Assembly: GCA_046047315.1 (NCBI GenBank)
Contig: JBJOID010000062.1
Location: 50,479 to 114,478, forward strand
DNA length: 64,000 nucleotides
Origin: WGMK01 sp046047315
GTDB taxonomy: Bacteria; Hydrogenedentota; Hydrogenedentia; Hydrogenedentales; JAEUWI01
Direction of reading: 5' to 3'
Made by a program: the position numbers and the translations under genes
Notes under the pieces: generated by a model
The model's database searches: none
The model's input: the letters and a program-made list of their open reading frames with translations, nothing else
Told to the model about the DNA's origin: nothing
Part shown: positions 8,696 through 17,270 of the stretch, in pieces
Numbering within the stretch: the stretch's first letter is position 1
How the letters are laid out: every line of letters begins with the position of its first letter

Positions 8696-9634
8696 ATGGA
8701 CGCGATAGCGACCCACGGGCTGACCAAGGAGTACCGGCAGCTTGGCCGGCAGACGCGGCGCAGTCTGGACAACCTGAGCATCCGCATCCAGCCGGGGGAA
8801 GTCTTTGGCTTTCTGGGTCACAATGGCGCGGGCAAGACGACGACCATCAAGATCCTCTGCGGGCTGGTGAAACCGACGGCGGGGGAGGCCACCCTCTTTG
8901 GCGAAAGCGTGCGGGAACGGAAAGCGCGGCGCCACTTGGGCTATCTGCCCGAGCAGCCCTACTTCTACGAGTACCTGACGCCCCGCGAGACGATCGACTT
9001 CTACGGCCGCCTGCGGGGAAGAAGCACGGCGGAACGCACGCAGGACTGGGAGTACCTGTCCAAGCTACTCGACCTGCGCGGCATCGCCGACCAGCGCATC
9101 AAGAGTTTCTCGAAAGGCATGCGCCAGCGCATCGGCTTCGCGGTGGCGCTCGTGGGGAATCCCCCGCTGCTGATTCTCGACGAGCCCATGAGCGGGCTCG
9201 ACCCGGTGGGCCGCCGAAGCATCCGGGAATTGATTCTTCGTTGTCGCGACGAAGGCAAGACCTTGTTTTTCAGTTCGCATGTGCTGGGCGACGTGGAGCA
9301 AATCTGCGACCGGGTAAGCATCCTGGCGAAGGGGAGGCTGGTCCGCGAGGGCCGCATCGATCAGCTGGTGGGGCGTGAATCCTACGGCGTGGAGATCATC
9401 CTACGCGGGCTCGACGCCGAGGGCCGCGCCCTTGCGCGGGAACGCGCCGACAGCCACCGGCAGGTGGACGACCTCGACATATTCACCACCGGCGACAAGG
9501 CCGCCGGCAACGGGCTGGTGCGCCTGGCGCTGGACCGGAACGCGGAGCTGGTGGACTACAACCCGCTCAAGGATTCGCTGGAGGCCCTGTTCATGCGCGA
9601 GCATGACGCCGCCCGCCGGGAGGACACGGCATGA
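8696..9634 (+). CDS. ABC-2 type exporter, ATP-binding subunit
   Basis: 312-residue ABC ATPase of the drug/polysaccharide/NatA-like export class. Walker A GHNGAGKTTT sits near residue 43, the ABC signature is SKGMRQRIG, Walker B LLILDEPMSGLDP is complete and the H-loop is SSHVLGD. The C-terminal ~80 residues form the small regulatory extension common to this class. ATG at 8696 is supported by AAGGAG; an upstream start would add an unrelated 36-residue stretch. Its last four bases (ATGA) are shared with the permease. Cargo is unknown. Confidence 0.92.
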   Translation: MDAIATHGLTKEYRQLGRQTRRSLDNLSIRIQPGEVFGFLGHNGAGKTTTIKILCGLVKPTAGEATLFGESVRERKARRHLGYLPEQPYFYEYLTPRETIDFYGRLRGRSTAERTQDWEYLSKLLDLRGIADQRIKSFSKGMRQRIGFAVALVGNPPLLILDEPMSGLDPVGRRSIRELILRCRDEGKTLFFSSHVLGDVEQICDRVSILAKGRLVREGRIDQLVGRESYGVEIILRGLDAEGRALARERADSHRQVDDLDIFTTGDKAAGNGLVRLALDRNAELVDYNPLKDSLEALFMREHDAARREDTA

Positions 9635-10392
9635 GGGTCTTCACGATTGCGCAGAACACCTTCCGCGAGGCCGTCCGCGACAAGGTGCTGTATGTGCTGC
9701 TGTTCTTCGCCGCCGCCGCAATCCTCGGCTCGAAGGCGCTGGGCTGGATCAGCATTGGGCAGGACATCAAGATCGTCAAGGACATCACGCTGGCTTCCAT
9801 CAGCGTGTTCGGCGCGCTCATCGCCATCTTCAGCGGCACCAGCCTGCTCTATAAGGAGATCGACAAGCGCACGCTCTACACCATCCTCAGCCAGCCCATG
9901 CACCGCTGGGAGTTCGTGCTCGGGAAATACCTCGGCCTCATGCAACTGCTGGGCATGGTGGTGCTGATCATGACGGCGGTCTCAGCGGCTTACGTCGTCG
10001 TGTTGGGCGGCGCGCTCGACGGGCTTTATTTTCTGGCCGCCCTGCTGATCTTCTGGAAGCTGCTGCTGGTCACCGCATTCGCCGTGCTGCTCTCGTCGAT
10101 CACCTCGCCCATCCTCGGCGCCGTCATCCTTTTCTGCCTCTACGTTTTCGGGCATGCCACGGGCGTGTTCCTTGATCTGCCGCCGCAGTTTGACGGCACC
10201 CTCGCCAAGACCGCGCTCGAGGGCTTTTACCACGCCTTCCCAAACCTGGCCAATTTCGACATCGCGGCGGAGGCCGCCAACGGCGTGCCCGTGTCCCCGG
10301 CCTATGTGGCCTATGTACTGGCCTATGGAATCCTATACAGCGCGGTGGTGTTGCTCTTCGCCACCGTGGCTTTTGACGGCAAAGATCTATGA
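9631..10392 (+). CDS. ABC-2 type exporter, membrane permease
   Basis: 253-residue integral membrane protein with about six hydrophobic segments. A conserved cytoplasmic loop reads LLYKEIDKRTLYTILSQP, the ABC-2 permease pattern 'E...RT...L..P..R', followed by HRWEFVLGKYLG. It overlaps the ATPase gene and the next gene by ATGA on both sides, so the three products are probably made in fixed proportion. It forms the membrane half of the exporter. Confidence 0.85.
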   Translation: MRVFTIAQNTFREAVRDKVLYVLLFFAAAAILGSKALGWISIGQDIKIVKDITLASISVFGALIAIFSGTSLLYKEIDKRTLYTILSQPMHRWEFVLGKYLGLMQLLGMVVLIMTAVSAAYVVVLGGALDGLYFLAALLIFWKLLLVTAFAVLLSSITSPILGAVILFCLYVFGHATGVFLDLPPQFDGTLAKTALEGFYHAFPNLANFDIAAEAANGVPVSPAYVAYVLAYGILYSAVVLLFATVAFDGKDL

Positions 10393-11435
10393 ACGCCTCC
10401 CCGCGAACGGGCCGCGCGATTCGCGCCGGGGCAGCGCTGCTCTTGGCGGCCGCCGTGATTGCGGTGCAGATGCGCATCGACGCCGTGCGCCCCGCGCGCG
10501 ACCCGGACGACATGGCCTACCTGCCAAACGAGCGCCTGCTTACCCATTTCACCGGGGGCCTGAGCAACGTCATGGCGGACTACATCTGGGTGCAATGCTG
10601 CACCTACGTGGGCCGGCAGGTGAAGTCGAGCTGGAATTTCGAGTGGCTGCGCCAGATGGTCGAGACCGTCGTGCGGCTCGATCCCTATTTCGTGCCGGCC
10701 TACCGGTATGGCGCGATGTTCCTCGCGACGCTCAAGGCGGAGGACGAAGCCGCGCTGGACCTGTTGCACCGGGGAATGATCATCAACCCGGATTCATGGG
10801 AGCTCCCCTACGAGGCCGCCATGGTGCACCTGCTCAACCGCCGTGAGGAGGCGGACTCCAAATACAACGCGGCCTTCTACCTGAAGCTGGCCGTCGAGAC
10901 CGGCAAGGCGCCCGGATACGTGGCCGATACCGCCGCATCACTGCAGGGCCAGTACAACCTTATTGGCCTTGAGAAGGAAATGTGGGAGAAGGTGAAGGAC
11001 AGCGAAGACCCCTTCCTGAGCGGGCTCGCGCGCACGAAACTTGAAGAGGTGGGCATCCGGAGCAACGTGCAGGTGCTCAACGATCTCGTCGAGCGCTACC
11101 GTGTGCAGCACGGTTCCATGCCTGGGCGGATCGAACAGCTGGTGGAAGCGGGATACATCCCCGCCATTTCACCGGACCCGCAAGGGGGGCGCTATTTCCT
11201 CGGGCCGGATGGCCAGGCCATGAACGAGACCTTGCTGCACAATGCCGCGCGCGAGCAGCGGGGGCACATCGAGAACGCCATCAAGCGCTACCGCGAAATG
11301 CGCGGGGTGAACCCGGAAAAGCTGGAGGACCTGGTGGGACCAGACATGTTTTCGAAAGTACCCATGCACCCCTGGCCGGGCAAGCAGTGGCGCTACGACC
11401 CTGCCACCGGCACGCTGGAGGAACATGCGGAGTAA
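10389..11435 (+). CDS. Exported or membrane-anchored repeat protein coupled to an ABC exporter
   Basis: 348 residues, not assigned to a named family. One N-terminal hydrophobic segment (about 9-27) is an uncleaved anchor or signal. The middle (about 75-205) looks like tetratricopeptide-type helical pairs: LDPYFVPAYRYGAMFLATL, INPDSWELPYEAAMVHLL. The C-terminal half has two copies of a motif with a helix, a 'G..P..xxxLV' turn and a 'P.DPxGGxYxxxxDG' or 'HPWPGKQWRYDPATG' strand, resembling the C-terminal region of GspG-type pseudopilins. It overlaps the permease by four bases, so it probably works with the exporter. Function unknown. Confidence 0.72.
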   Translation: MNASPRTGRAIRAGAALLLAAAVIAVQMRIDAVRPARDPDDMAYLPNERLLTHFTGGLSNVMADYIWVQCCTYVGRQVKSSWNFEWLRQMVETVVRLDPYFVPAYRYGAMFLATLKAEDEAALDLLHRGMIINPDSWELPYEAAMVHLLNRREEADSKYNAAFYLKLAVETGKAPGYVADTAASLQGQYNLIGLEKEMWEKVKDSEDPFLSGLARTKLEEVGIRSNVQVLNDLVERYRVQHGSMPGRIEQLVEAGYIPAISPDPQGGRYFLGPDGQAMNETLLHNAAREQRGHIENAIKRYREMRGVNPEKLEDLVGPDMFSKVPMHPWPGKQWRYDPATGTLEEHAE

Positions 11436-11447
11436 CCGTCGCTCCGA

Positions 11448-12308
11448 CTACCGCGCGTAGGGCGCGAAGGCGGTCTTGAAGGCAGCCTTGTTCGCGGCCT
11501 TGCGGCCCGCGTCATCAAGGCCCGCATCGCCCAGCTTGGCGGCGGTCTCGGCGTCCACGGGCGTGCCCGACCATGCCGCCGCATTGTAGAAGTCGGGCCG
11601 CGCCAGCAGCGCGTTCAGTTGCTTGAGCAGCATGCCCTTGTTCTGCACCACCAGGTCGGTCGGGTTGTCCATCAGCATCTGGCGATTCTGGGGATCGATC
11701 AGGCCGGTGATGTGTCCCGCTGCGCCGCCTCCCTGCTTGAGGGCGTTCACCAGCCCCGGCCAATCGGCGATGTCGCCCTCGCTCAGTCCGCCGCCACCAC
11801 CGCCCGCCGCGCCGCCCCCCATCGAGCCAAGGTCGATCTCGGGAATCTTCACCCCGCCGATAACGGAAAATGTGCCGGTCTCCATGTTGAGGGCCATCTT
11901 CTCGCCCTGCATGTTCTGCGCGCGAGGGCTGTTCATCACGGGGTTGCCCGTGAACACCAGTTCGCCGGTTTCGAAATTCCACTCGGCCTTGCCCGCCGTA
12001 ATGTCCGCCTCCGGATGCTTGATGCGCACGTTGCCCGTGAGCACGATGAGTCTCGGCTGGCCGCCGCCCTCCGCCCACTCGAAGGTGATCTTGTCCGCGG
12101 CGATGGGCAGGTCCCCCTTGGCCTCGTCGCCGGACAGCAGCACGATGCGCACGCCGCCCGACATCTCCTCGATGGCGCCGTTGAAGTTGCCCACAATGGC
12201 GCCCGCCTGCTCGATCTTCATCTTGCTGTAGCCGCCCATGCTGCCCGCTTGTGCGAACACGGGCAGGCCCGCCAACAGCAGGGCCGTAGCCAGGATTGTT
12301 TGCTTCAT
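11448..12308 (-). CDS. LptA/OstA-like periplasmic protein with a long C-terminal extension
   Basis: 286 residues with a signal peptide (about 1-21, ending AQA). Residues 30-160 resemble the OstA/LptA beta-jellyroll: repeated short strands such as GNFNGAIEEMSGGVRIVLLSGDE, AADKITFEW, LTGNVRIKHPEADITAGKAEW and LVFTGNPVM. LptA carries lipopolysaccharide across the periplasm. Canonical LptA is about 180 residues; here a Gly-rich spacer (GGGAAGGGGGG) is followed by about 110 extra residues of unknown role. The start overlaps the lptC-like gene by ATGA, supporting a pair. The family assignment rests on pattern only. Confidence 0.65.
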   Translation of the reverse strand: MKQTILATALLLAGLPVFAQAGSMGGYSKMKIEQAGAIVGNFNGAIEEMSGGVRIVLLSGDEAKGDLPIAADKITFEWAEGGGQPRLIVLTGNVRIKHPEADITAGKAEWNFETGELVFTGNPVMNSPRAQNMQGEKMALNMETGTFSVIGGVKIPEIDLGSMGGGAAGGGGGGLSEGDIADWPGLVNALKQGGGAAGHITGLIDPQNRQMLMDNPTDLVVQNKGMLLKQLNALLARPDFYNAAAWSGTPVDAETAAKLGDAGLDDAGRKAANKAAFKTAFAPYAR

Positions 12309-12934
12309 GATGGGGAAACCTCTCCTTCGGTCGGGACGGCGGTCTCGACAGTCTCGGCGGGCGGCGTGAAGGCCACCTCGCCCTGCACGTCATAGAGCGT
12401 GAAGCTGCCGTCGTCGGGGTACATTTTGAATTGCTGCGCGAACAGGTGCATGGCGGGATCGGTGACGGTGACGGGCGTGTCGCTCGCGGCGAGCCCGCCC
12501 GAGCCGGGTTCCCCCTGCAACCACTCCACGCGCTCCATGGCCACGGTCATCGGGCCGATCTGCGTTGTGACGCCGCCCTCCAACAGGGCGCTCTCCTCCT
12601 CGCGCAGGCGTCCGGTGGCCGCCACGAAGACCACGGGCGCGTCGCCCTGCTGGCGGGGATGCACGGTGGCCCGCGCCCCGGTGAATCGCCAGGTTCGGGT
12701 TTCATCCTGTGAGAAGCCCTCCGCCTCCACGCTGAAGGCCGGGCTGCGTTCCTGCCCCGGCACGGCGGCATCGGCATAGAGGTGCAGCTGGATGCCTTTC
12801 ATTTCCAGGGCGTCGGCTGCCGCTTCGGGCTTGGGCGCCTCCTGCGCGGGTTCGGGCGGCGCGGCGGGTGGCGTGGCCGGCGTGCAGGCCGCCAACAGCA
12901 TCGCGGCGCCCATTGGGAGTAGGCCTCGCTTCAC
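12305..12934 (-). CDS. LptC-like lipoprotein
   Basis: 209 residues. The N-terminus is a lipoprotein signal with lipobox LLAAC, then an Ala/Pro/Glu-rich tether. The rest is beta-rich: MKGIQLHLYAD, SPAFSVEAEGF, RTWRFTGARATV, VVFVAATGRLREEESALLEGGVTTQIG. This 'element destroyed or acquired' strand pattern is typical of LptC/OstA folds that bind lipopolysaccharide. The start is a GTG whose GTGA overlaps the coaX stop, and the stop overlaps the lptA-like start. Being a lipoprotein rather than a membrane-anchored LptC is a difference from Escherichia coli. Confidence 0.6.
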   Translation of the reverse strand: MKRGLLPMGAAMLLAACTPATPPAAPPEPAQEAPKPEAAADALEMKGIQLHLYADAAVPGQERSPAFSVEAEGFSQDETRTWRFTGARATVHPRQQGDAPVVFVAATGRLREEESALLEGGVTTQIGPMTVAMERVEWLQGEPGSGGLAASDTPVTVTDPAMHLFAQQFKMYPDDGSFTLYDVQGEVAFTPPAETVETAVPTEGEVSPS

Positions 12935-13698
12935 TCGGCGTTCTTCCGGTAGACGAGACGCAGGCCCTTGAGCGTGAGCCAGTCGTCCACGATGTCGATG
13001 CTCTTGCCCACGCCGGCGATGACGCCCGCGAGGCCGCCCGTGGCGATGACCTTGGGCTCGCCTTCCATCTCCGCCTTGATGCGGGCCACCAGCCCGTCCA
13101 CCATGTCGGCATAGCCAAAGATGATCCCCGAGCGGATGTTGGCCACCGTGTTCTTGCCGATGGCCGTCTCAGGGGCGATCAGTTCCACGCGCGGCAGCTT
13201 GGCGCAATTCTCGAAGAGCGCGTTTGCCGAAAGGTTGATGCCGGGGCAGATGATGCCGCCGCGCCACTCGCCCTTCGCCGTGACCACGTCGAAGTTGGTG
13301 GCGGTGCCGAAGTCCACAATGATGAGCGGGCCTCCGTACTCCTCGATGGCCGCAACGCTGTTCACGATGCGGTCCGCGCCGACTTCCTTGGGGTTGTCGC
13401 ACTGGAGCACCAGCCCGGTCTTGATGCCGGGGCCGACCATCAACGGTTCGAGGTGGAAAAAGCTGCGGCAGACCTGCTGCAGGTTGAGGTTCAACTGGGG
13501 CACCACGCTCGATATGCACGCGCCCGTGATGCTGCGGGGATCCACGTGGATGGTGGTCATGAGCATGTTGAACAGGATGCCCAGCTCGTCCGCGGTGCGA
13601 TACGTCGTCGTCACGATGCGCCAGTGCCCGGCGAGCTTATCGCCGTCGTACAGGCCCAGCACCGTGTTGGTATTTCCTACGTCCATCACCAGCAGCAT
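12931..13698 (-). CDS. coaX: Type III pantothenate kinase
   Basis: 255-residue CoaX, catalysing the first step of coenzyme A synthesis (phosphorylation of pantothenate by ATP with a monovalent cation). The N-terminal phosphate-binding motif DVGNTNTVLGLYDG is intact, as are GADRIVNSVAA and DFGTATNFDVV, the ASKHA-fold markers. Lies four bases after birA, which is the usual birA-coaX pairing in many bacteria. Its stop is shared with the lptC-like gene. Confidence 0.95.
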   Translation of the reverse strand: MLLVMDVGNTNTVLGLYDGDKLAGHWRIVTTTYRTADELGILFNMLMTTIHVDPRSITGACISSVVPQLNLNLQQVCRSFFHLEPLMVGPGIKTGLVLQCDNPKEVGADRIVNSVAAIEEYGGPLIIVDFGTATNFDVVTAKGEWRGGIICPGINLSANALFENCAKLPRVELIAPETAIGKNTVANIRSGIIFGYADMVDGLVARIKAEMEGEPKVIATGGLAGVIAGVGKSIDIVDDWLTLKGLRLVYRKNAE

Positions 13699-13702
13699 GC
13701 GG

Positions 13703-14377
13703 TCAACTCCCTTGCTCCCAGCCTTCCCATCCCGTCACGGCCACCTGCCCGGCCCCGGTGCGTACCAGCAGGGCGCCGTCTTCCCGGATGCCCTCGGCCA
13801 CGCCCTCGATGCCGTCGCGCCGGATAGGCTGCCCTATGATACCGCAGGCTTCCGACCATGCGCGATAGATTGCGTCGATCCGCCCCGAGCGCCAGTGCTC
13901 GAGGTGTGGAGCGAGCGCGGCGAGGATCGCATCCAGCAGCGCCCGGCGGTCCTGCTCTTTCCCGGTGACCATGCGCAGCGAGGTGGCGATGGCGCGCAAT
14001 TCCTCCGGGAAGTCCCCGGGGGCATGGTTCACGTTGAGGCCAATTCCGAGTGCGTTCCATCCGGCACGGTGCTCGACAAGGATGCCGCATAGCTTGCGGC
14101 CATCCACCAGCAAATCATTGGGCCACTTGATGCGCACGGGCACCAGAGGGGCGAGCGCTTCGCGCAGGGCCAGCGGCGCGGCGAAGTTAAGCCCCTGCGG
14201 CGTGCCCCGCAGCGCAATGCTGAACCACAAGCCCAGCCCCGGCGCGCTTTCCCAGCGGCGCCCGTGTTGTCCCCGCCCCGCCGTCTGTCGGTCCGCCACC
14301 ACCACCAGCCCCTCCTCCTGCGATTCCAGCGCGACCGTATTGGTGGAGCTGGTCTCTTCCAGCCATTCAATGCGCAA
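13703..14377 (-). CDS. birA: Biotin-[acetyl-CoA carboxylase] ligase, short form
   Basis: 224-residue BirA that makes biotinyl-AMP and transfers biotin to carboxylase or BCCP lysines. Motifs seen: SSTN at the start, TAGRGQHGRRW (adenylate loop), KWPNDLLVDGRKLCGILVE (substrate lysine region) and GLNVNH. It lacks the N-terminal helix-turn-helix of repressor-type BirA, so it is probably enzyme only. Placed three bases after nadC and four before coaX. Confidence 0.94.
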   Translation of the reverse strand: MRIEWLEETSSTNTVALESQEEGLVVVADRQTAGRGQHGRRWESAPGLGLWFSIALRGTPQGLNFAAPLALREALAPLVPVRIKWPNDLLVDGRKLCGILVEHRAGWNALGIGLNVNHAPGDFPEELRAIATSLRMVTGKEQDRRALLDAILAALAPHLEHWRSGRIDAIYRAWSEACGIIGQPIRRDGIEGVAEGIREDGALLVRTGAGQVAVTGWEGWEQGS

Positions 14378-14380
14378 GGT

Positions 14381-15223
14381 TCAGGCCTCGATCAGCAGCG
14401 ACACATCGGCGGCGGGCGCGGAGTGGGTGAGGGCACCGACGGAAATGAGGTCAACGCCGGTCTCGGCGACGGCGCGCACGCGGTCCAGGCTCATGTTGCC
14501 GCTGGCTTCCAGCAGCACGCCGTCGCGACTGGCGCGCGTGATGCGCACAGCCTCGGCCATCACGTCCAGCGGCATGTTGTCCAGCAGCACCGCGCCGGCT
14601 CCCGCGTCGAGCGCCTCGCGCAGTTCTTCAAGGGTCGTCACCTCAATCTCGACGCGCACGAGATGCGGGGCTGCCTCGCGCGCCGCCCGGAGTGCGGCGC
14701 CCACGCCGCCCGCCGCCCGGATGTGGTTCTCCTTGATGAGCACGCCGGAGGCCAGGTTGTAGCGGTGGTTATGCCCGCCGCCATGGCGCACGGCCTCGCG
14801 CTCCATCGGGCGCAGCAAGGGGGTCGTCTTGCGCGTGTCGGTAATCTTGACCGGCAGTGGCGCCACCGCCTCGGCATAACGCGCCGTGAGCGTGGCGATG
14901 CCGCTGAGACGCTGAAGGAAATTCAGCGCCACGCGCTCGCCCGCCAGCACGCCGCGCGTCTCTCCCTCAAAGGTGGCCAGCGCGTCGCCCGGGGCGAAGC
15001 GGCTTCCGTCGGCCATGGCCTCCCATCCGGTTGCCCGGGCACGGGCCAGCTCCAGCGCCCGCCGGAATACCCGCATCCCGCTCAACACCCCCGCCTGTTT
15101 CGCCACCAGCCGTACGCGGCAGCGCGCCCCCTCGGGGACCGTGGCGTTCCCGGTCAGGTCGCCGGGGCCAATATCTTCTTCCAGCGCCTCGCGCAGGCGC
15201 CGGTCCAGCCAGTCTTCCGTCAT
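14381..15223 (-). CDS. nadC: Nicotinate-nucleotide pyrophosphorylase (quinolinate phosphoribosyltransferase)
   Basis: 280-residue NadC, converting quinolinate plus PRPP to nicotinate mononucleotide in NAD synthesis. Signature stretches: EDIGPGDLTG at the N-terminus, DTRKTTPLLR, HGGGHNHRYNL, LIKENHI, VEIEVTTLEE and LLDNM, then EASGNM and SVGALTHSA near the end. The start at 15223 has GGAG upstream; longer open sequence is antisense to surE and was discarded. First gene of a nadC-birA-coaX-lptC/lptA-like run, divergent from surE. Confidence 0.95.
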   Translation of the reverse strand: MTEDWLDRRLREALEEDIGPGDLTGNATVPEGARCRVRLVAKQAGVLSGMRVFRRALELARARATGWEAMADGSRFAPGDALATFEGETRGVLAGERVALNFLQRLSGIATLTARYAEAVAPLPVKITDTRKTTPLLRPMEREAVRHGGGHNHRYNLASGVLIKENHIRAAGGVGAALRAAREAAPHLVRVEIEVTTLEELREALDAGAGAVLLDNMPLDVMAEAVRITRASRDGVLLEASGNMSLDRVRAVAETGVDLISVGALTHSAPAADVSLLIEA

Positions 15224-15313
15224 GTCATGTCTCCGGGAACAGGGCCGCATGATAGCAAAGCGCGCACCTCCGCCGTTCTTTCGTCGCGCCGACAGGCCCG
15301 CAAATGCTAGGCT

Positions 15314-16024
15314 ATGCGCCTTATGAAACTTCCCGAACACATCCTGATTACCAACGACGACGGCATCGACGCGCCGGGCATCCGCCTGCTGCAGCGGGTG
15401 GTCGAAGCGGCCGGGGCGAAGCCCGTGCTGGTGGCGCCCGTCGACGCCCAGAGCGGTTGCAGCCACCACATCAACCTGTACACCCCCTTTCCCGTCGAAC
15501 AGCGGGGCGAGCGCGAATTCGCCGTGCACGGTTCCCCGGCCGATTGCGTGCGCGTGGCCCTGCACACCTTCGCGCCAAGGACGCAGCTGGTGTTGTCCGG
15601 CATCAACGCCGGCGGAAACATGGGCCACGACGTGTATCTTTCCGGCACGGTGGCGGCGGCGCGCGAGGCGGCCTTCAATGGCCTTGCCTCCATCGCGCTT
15701 TCGCAATACATCAGCCCGGCGCAACACCTCGATTGCGAAGGACTGGCCCGGCGCGCCCATGCGGTGCTGGCCCGGCTGCTGGAAGAACCCCTGCCGCCGC
15801 GCGCCTTCTGGAATGTGAACTTTCCCGACACCGCGCCCGCGGCTCCCGAGCCCCGCCTCACGCGCTGCGACCGCTGCCGCAGCCCACTGCCCAACCGCTA
15901 CACGGTGACCGACGCCGGCCACAAGTATGAGCGCGGCCACTACCACGCGCGCGTTTACGACGAAGGTTCCGACGTGGCCACCTGCCTCGGTGGCGACATC
16001 GCCATCACCCTCATCGAACTGTAG
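15314..16024 (+). CDS. surE: 5'/3'-nucleotidase SurE
   Basis: 236-residue SurE-family nucleoside monophosphatase, a survival protein active on 5'- and 3'-nucleotides with a divalent metal. The N-terminal LITNDDGIDAPGI carries the metal-binding Asp pair; QSGCSHHI and the SGINAGGNMGHDVYLSGTVAAA stretch complete the active site. Two start codons are possible (15314 and 15323, the latter giving MKLPEHIL) and neither has a clear Shine-Dalgarno. It is divergent from nadC across 90 bases and convergent with the FG-GAP gene. Confidence 0.94.
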   Translation: MRLMKLPEHILITNDDGIDAPGIRLLQRVVEAAGAKPVLVAPVDAQSGCSHHINLYTPFPVEQRGEREFAVHGSPADCVRVALHTFAPRTQLVLSGINAGGNMGHDVYLSGTVAAAREAAFNGLASIALSQYISPAQHLDCEGLARRAHAVLARLLEEPLPPRAFWNVNFPDTAPAAPEPRLTRCDRCRSPLPNRYTVTDAGHKYERGHYHARVYDEGSDVATCLGGDIAITLIEL

Positions 16025-16053
16025 CGGCCAAAGTAGCCCTCGCGCGTCGTTCC

Positions 16054-17250
16054 TTACCGGCTCAGGTAGATCCGGATGTTGTGCGTGCTGCGGCCGGAGG
16101 CGAGGATATCGGGTTTGCCGTCGCCGTTGAGATCGCCCACGGCCACGTCCTCAGTGGCGATGCCGCCGTCGTCCACGGCATGGCGCTCGAAGCGCAGTTC
16201 CCCGCCCGGGGCGAAGGCTTCGAAGGTGTAGCAATAGAGCCCAACCCGGTCGTTGCGGGGGCTGGGTTCGCGATAGCCCGCCACGAGTTCATCGCGCCCG
16301 TCGCCGTCGAAGTCCGCCCACGCGATGGCGTGTCCCTGATTGTAGGACTCGTCGAGCACATGTCGCCGCCACGACCCGGCCTCCTCGATGGGGCCGGGCT
16401 TGTTGGGCGTGTAGACCGCCACGATGTTGCCGTGCCACGGCTCGATGGTGGCGAGGGCCGGCACGCCCTCGGCCAGGGCGCCCGTCTTGATCTCACTGGC
16501 CCCGCTGCGCGGCCAGGGCAGCGGACTGCCCGGCGATATGACGCGCGAATCCCAGTCCGAATCGGTTTGCCGCACCAGCGCGATCCCTTCGAAGGAAACC
16601 GTCAGCAGCGCGTCGCGCCCATTAGACGCGCGAAAGGGGATCAGGTTGTGCATCACGTGGAAGTCCTGCGTGATCACCTCGACCGGCCAGGGCTCCGTGA
16701 GGGGACTGGACGGCGGCGCCAGGCGCAGCAACCGCACGCCCGCCTCGCGGAAATCTGGGTCGCTGCTGCCGCGCCCCTTCAGGGGCGCCACGTAGAGCTC
16801 GGGCTTGCTGTCGCCGTTGCTGTCCGCCCAGCGGATGCGGTGCAGCGAAGGCTCCTCAAGCAGGTCCACCCGTTGCCACGGCGCACGTGGGTCGCCGTTT
16901 CGCGCGAGCAGGTGGAGCGAGCCGCCGGACAGGGTGTTCTCGAATTGCCAGTCCGCCCCGGCGGCCACCTCGGGAAGCCCGTCGCCATCGATGTCGGCCA
17001 GCGCCATGCAGACGTTGAGATTCTTCAGGCGCGGCGTAATCACGTGGCGCTGCCAGCCGGGGTTCTCATGCCAGGCTATGTCGTCGTTGCTCATGGCCAC
17101 CACGTCGAGGTCGCCGTCGCCGTCGATGTCGGCCAGGGCCACGGCCGGCACCACGCCCGCATTGGCGTTCAGCTCGACCATCTCGAAGGATGGCGGGGCC
17201 GCCTGCGCGGCGAGGGACAGGGCCAGCAGGGCCGGGCATAGCAGGTTCAT
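16054..17250 (-). CDS. Exported FG-GAP/VCBS repeat protein
   Basis: 398 residues with a signal peptide ending near AAQA (about residue 17). It contains several calcium-loop beta-propeller repeats: LADIDGDGDLDVVAM, LADIDGDGLPEVAAG, WADSNGDSKPELYVA, WADFDGDGRDELVAG and GDLNGDGKPDILAS. Such repeats form an integrin-like propeller at the cell surface or periplasm. No enzymatic domain is visible. It follows the amino-acid transporter by 20 bases on the same strand, but a functional link is not evident. Confidence 0.82.
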   Translation of the reverse strand: MNLLCPALLALSLAAQAAPPSFEMVELNANAGVVPAVALADIDGDGDLDVVAMSNDDIAWHENPGWQRHVITPRLKNLNVCMALADIDGDGLPEVAAGADWQFENTLSGGSLHLLARNGDPRAPWQRVDLLEEPSLHRIRWADSNGDSKPELYVAPLKGRGSSDPDFREAGVRLLRLAPPSSPLTEPWPVEVITQDFHVMHNLIPFRASNGRDALLTVSFEGIALVRQTDSDWDSRVISPGSPLPWPRSGASEIKTGALAEGVPALATIEPWHGNIVAVYTPNKPGPIEEAGSWRRHVLDESYNQGHAIAWADFDGDGRDELVAGYREPSPRNDRVGLYCYTFEAFAPGGELRFERHAVDDGGIATEDVAVGDLNGDGKPDILASGRSTHNIRIYLSR

Positions 17251-17270
17251 GGCGATACTCCCGTCGAAGG

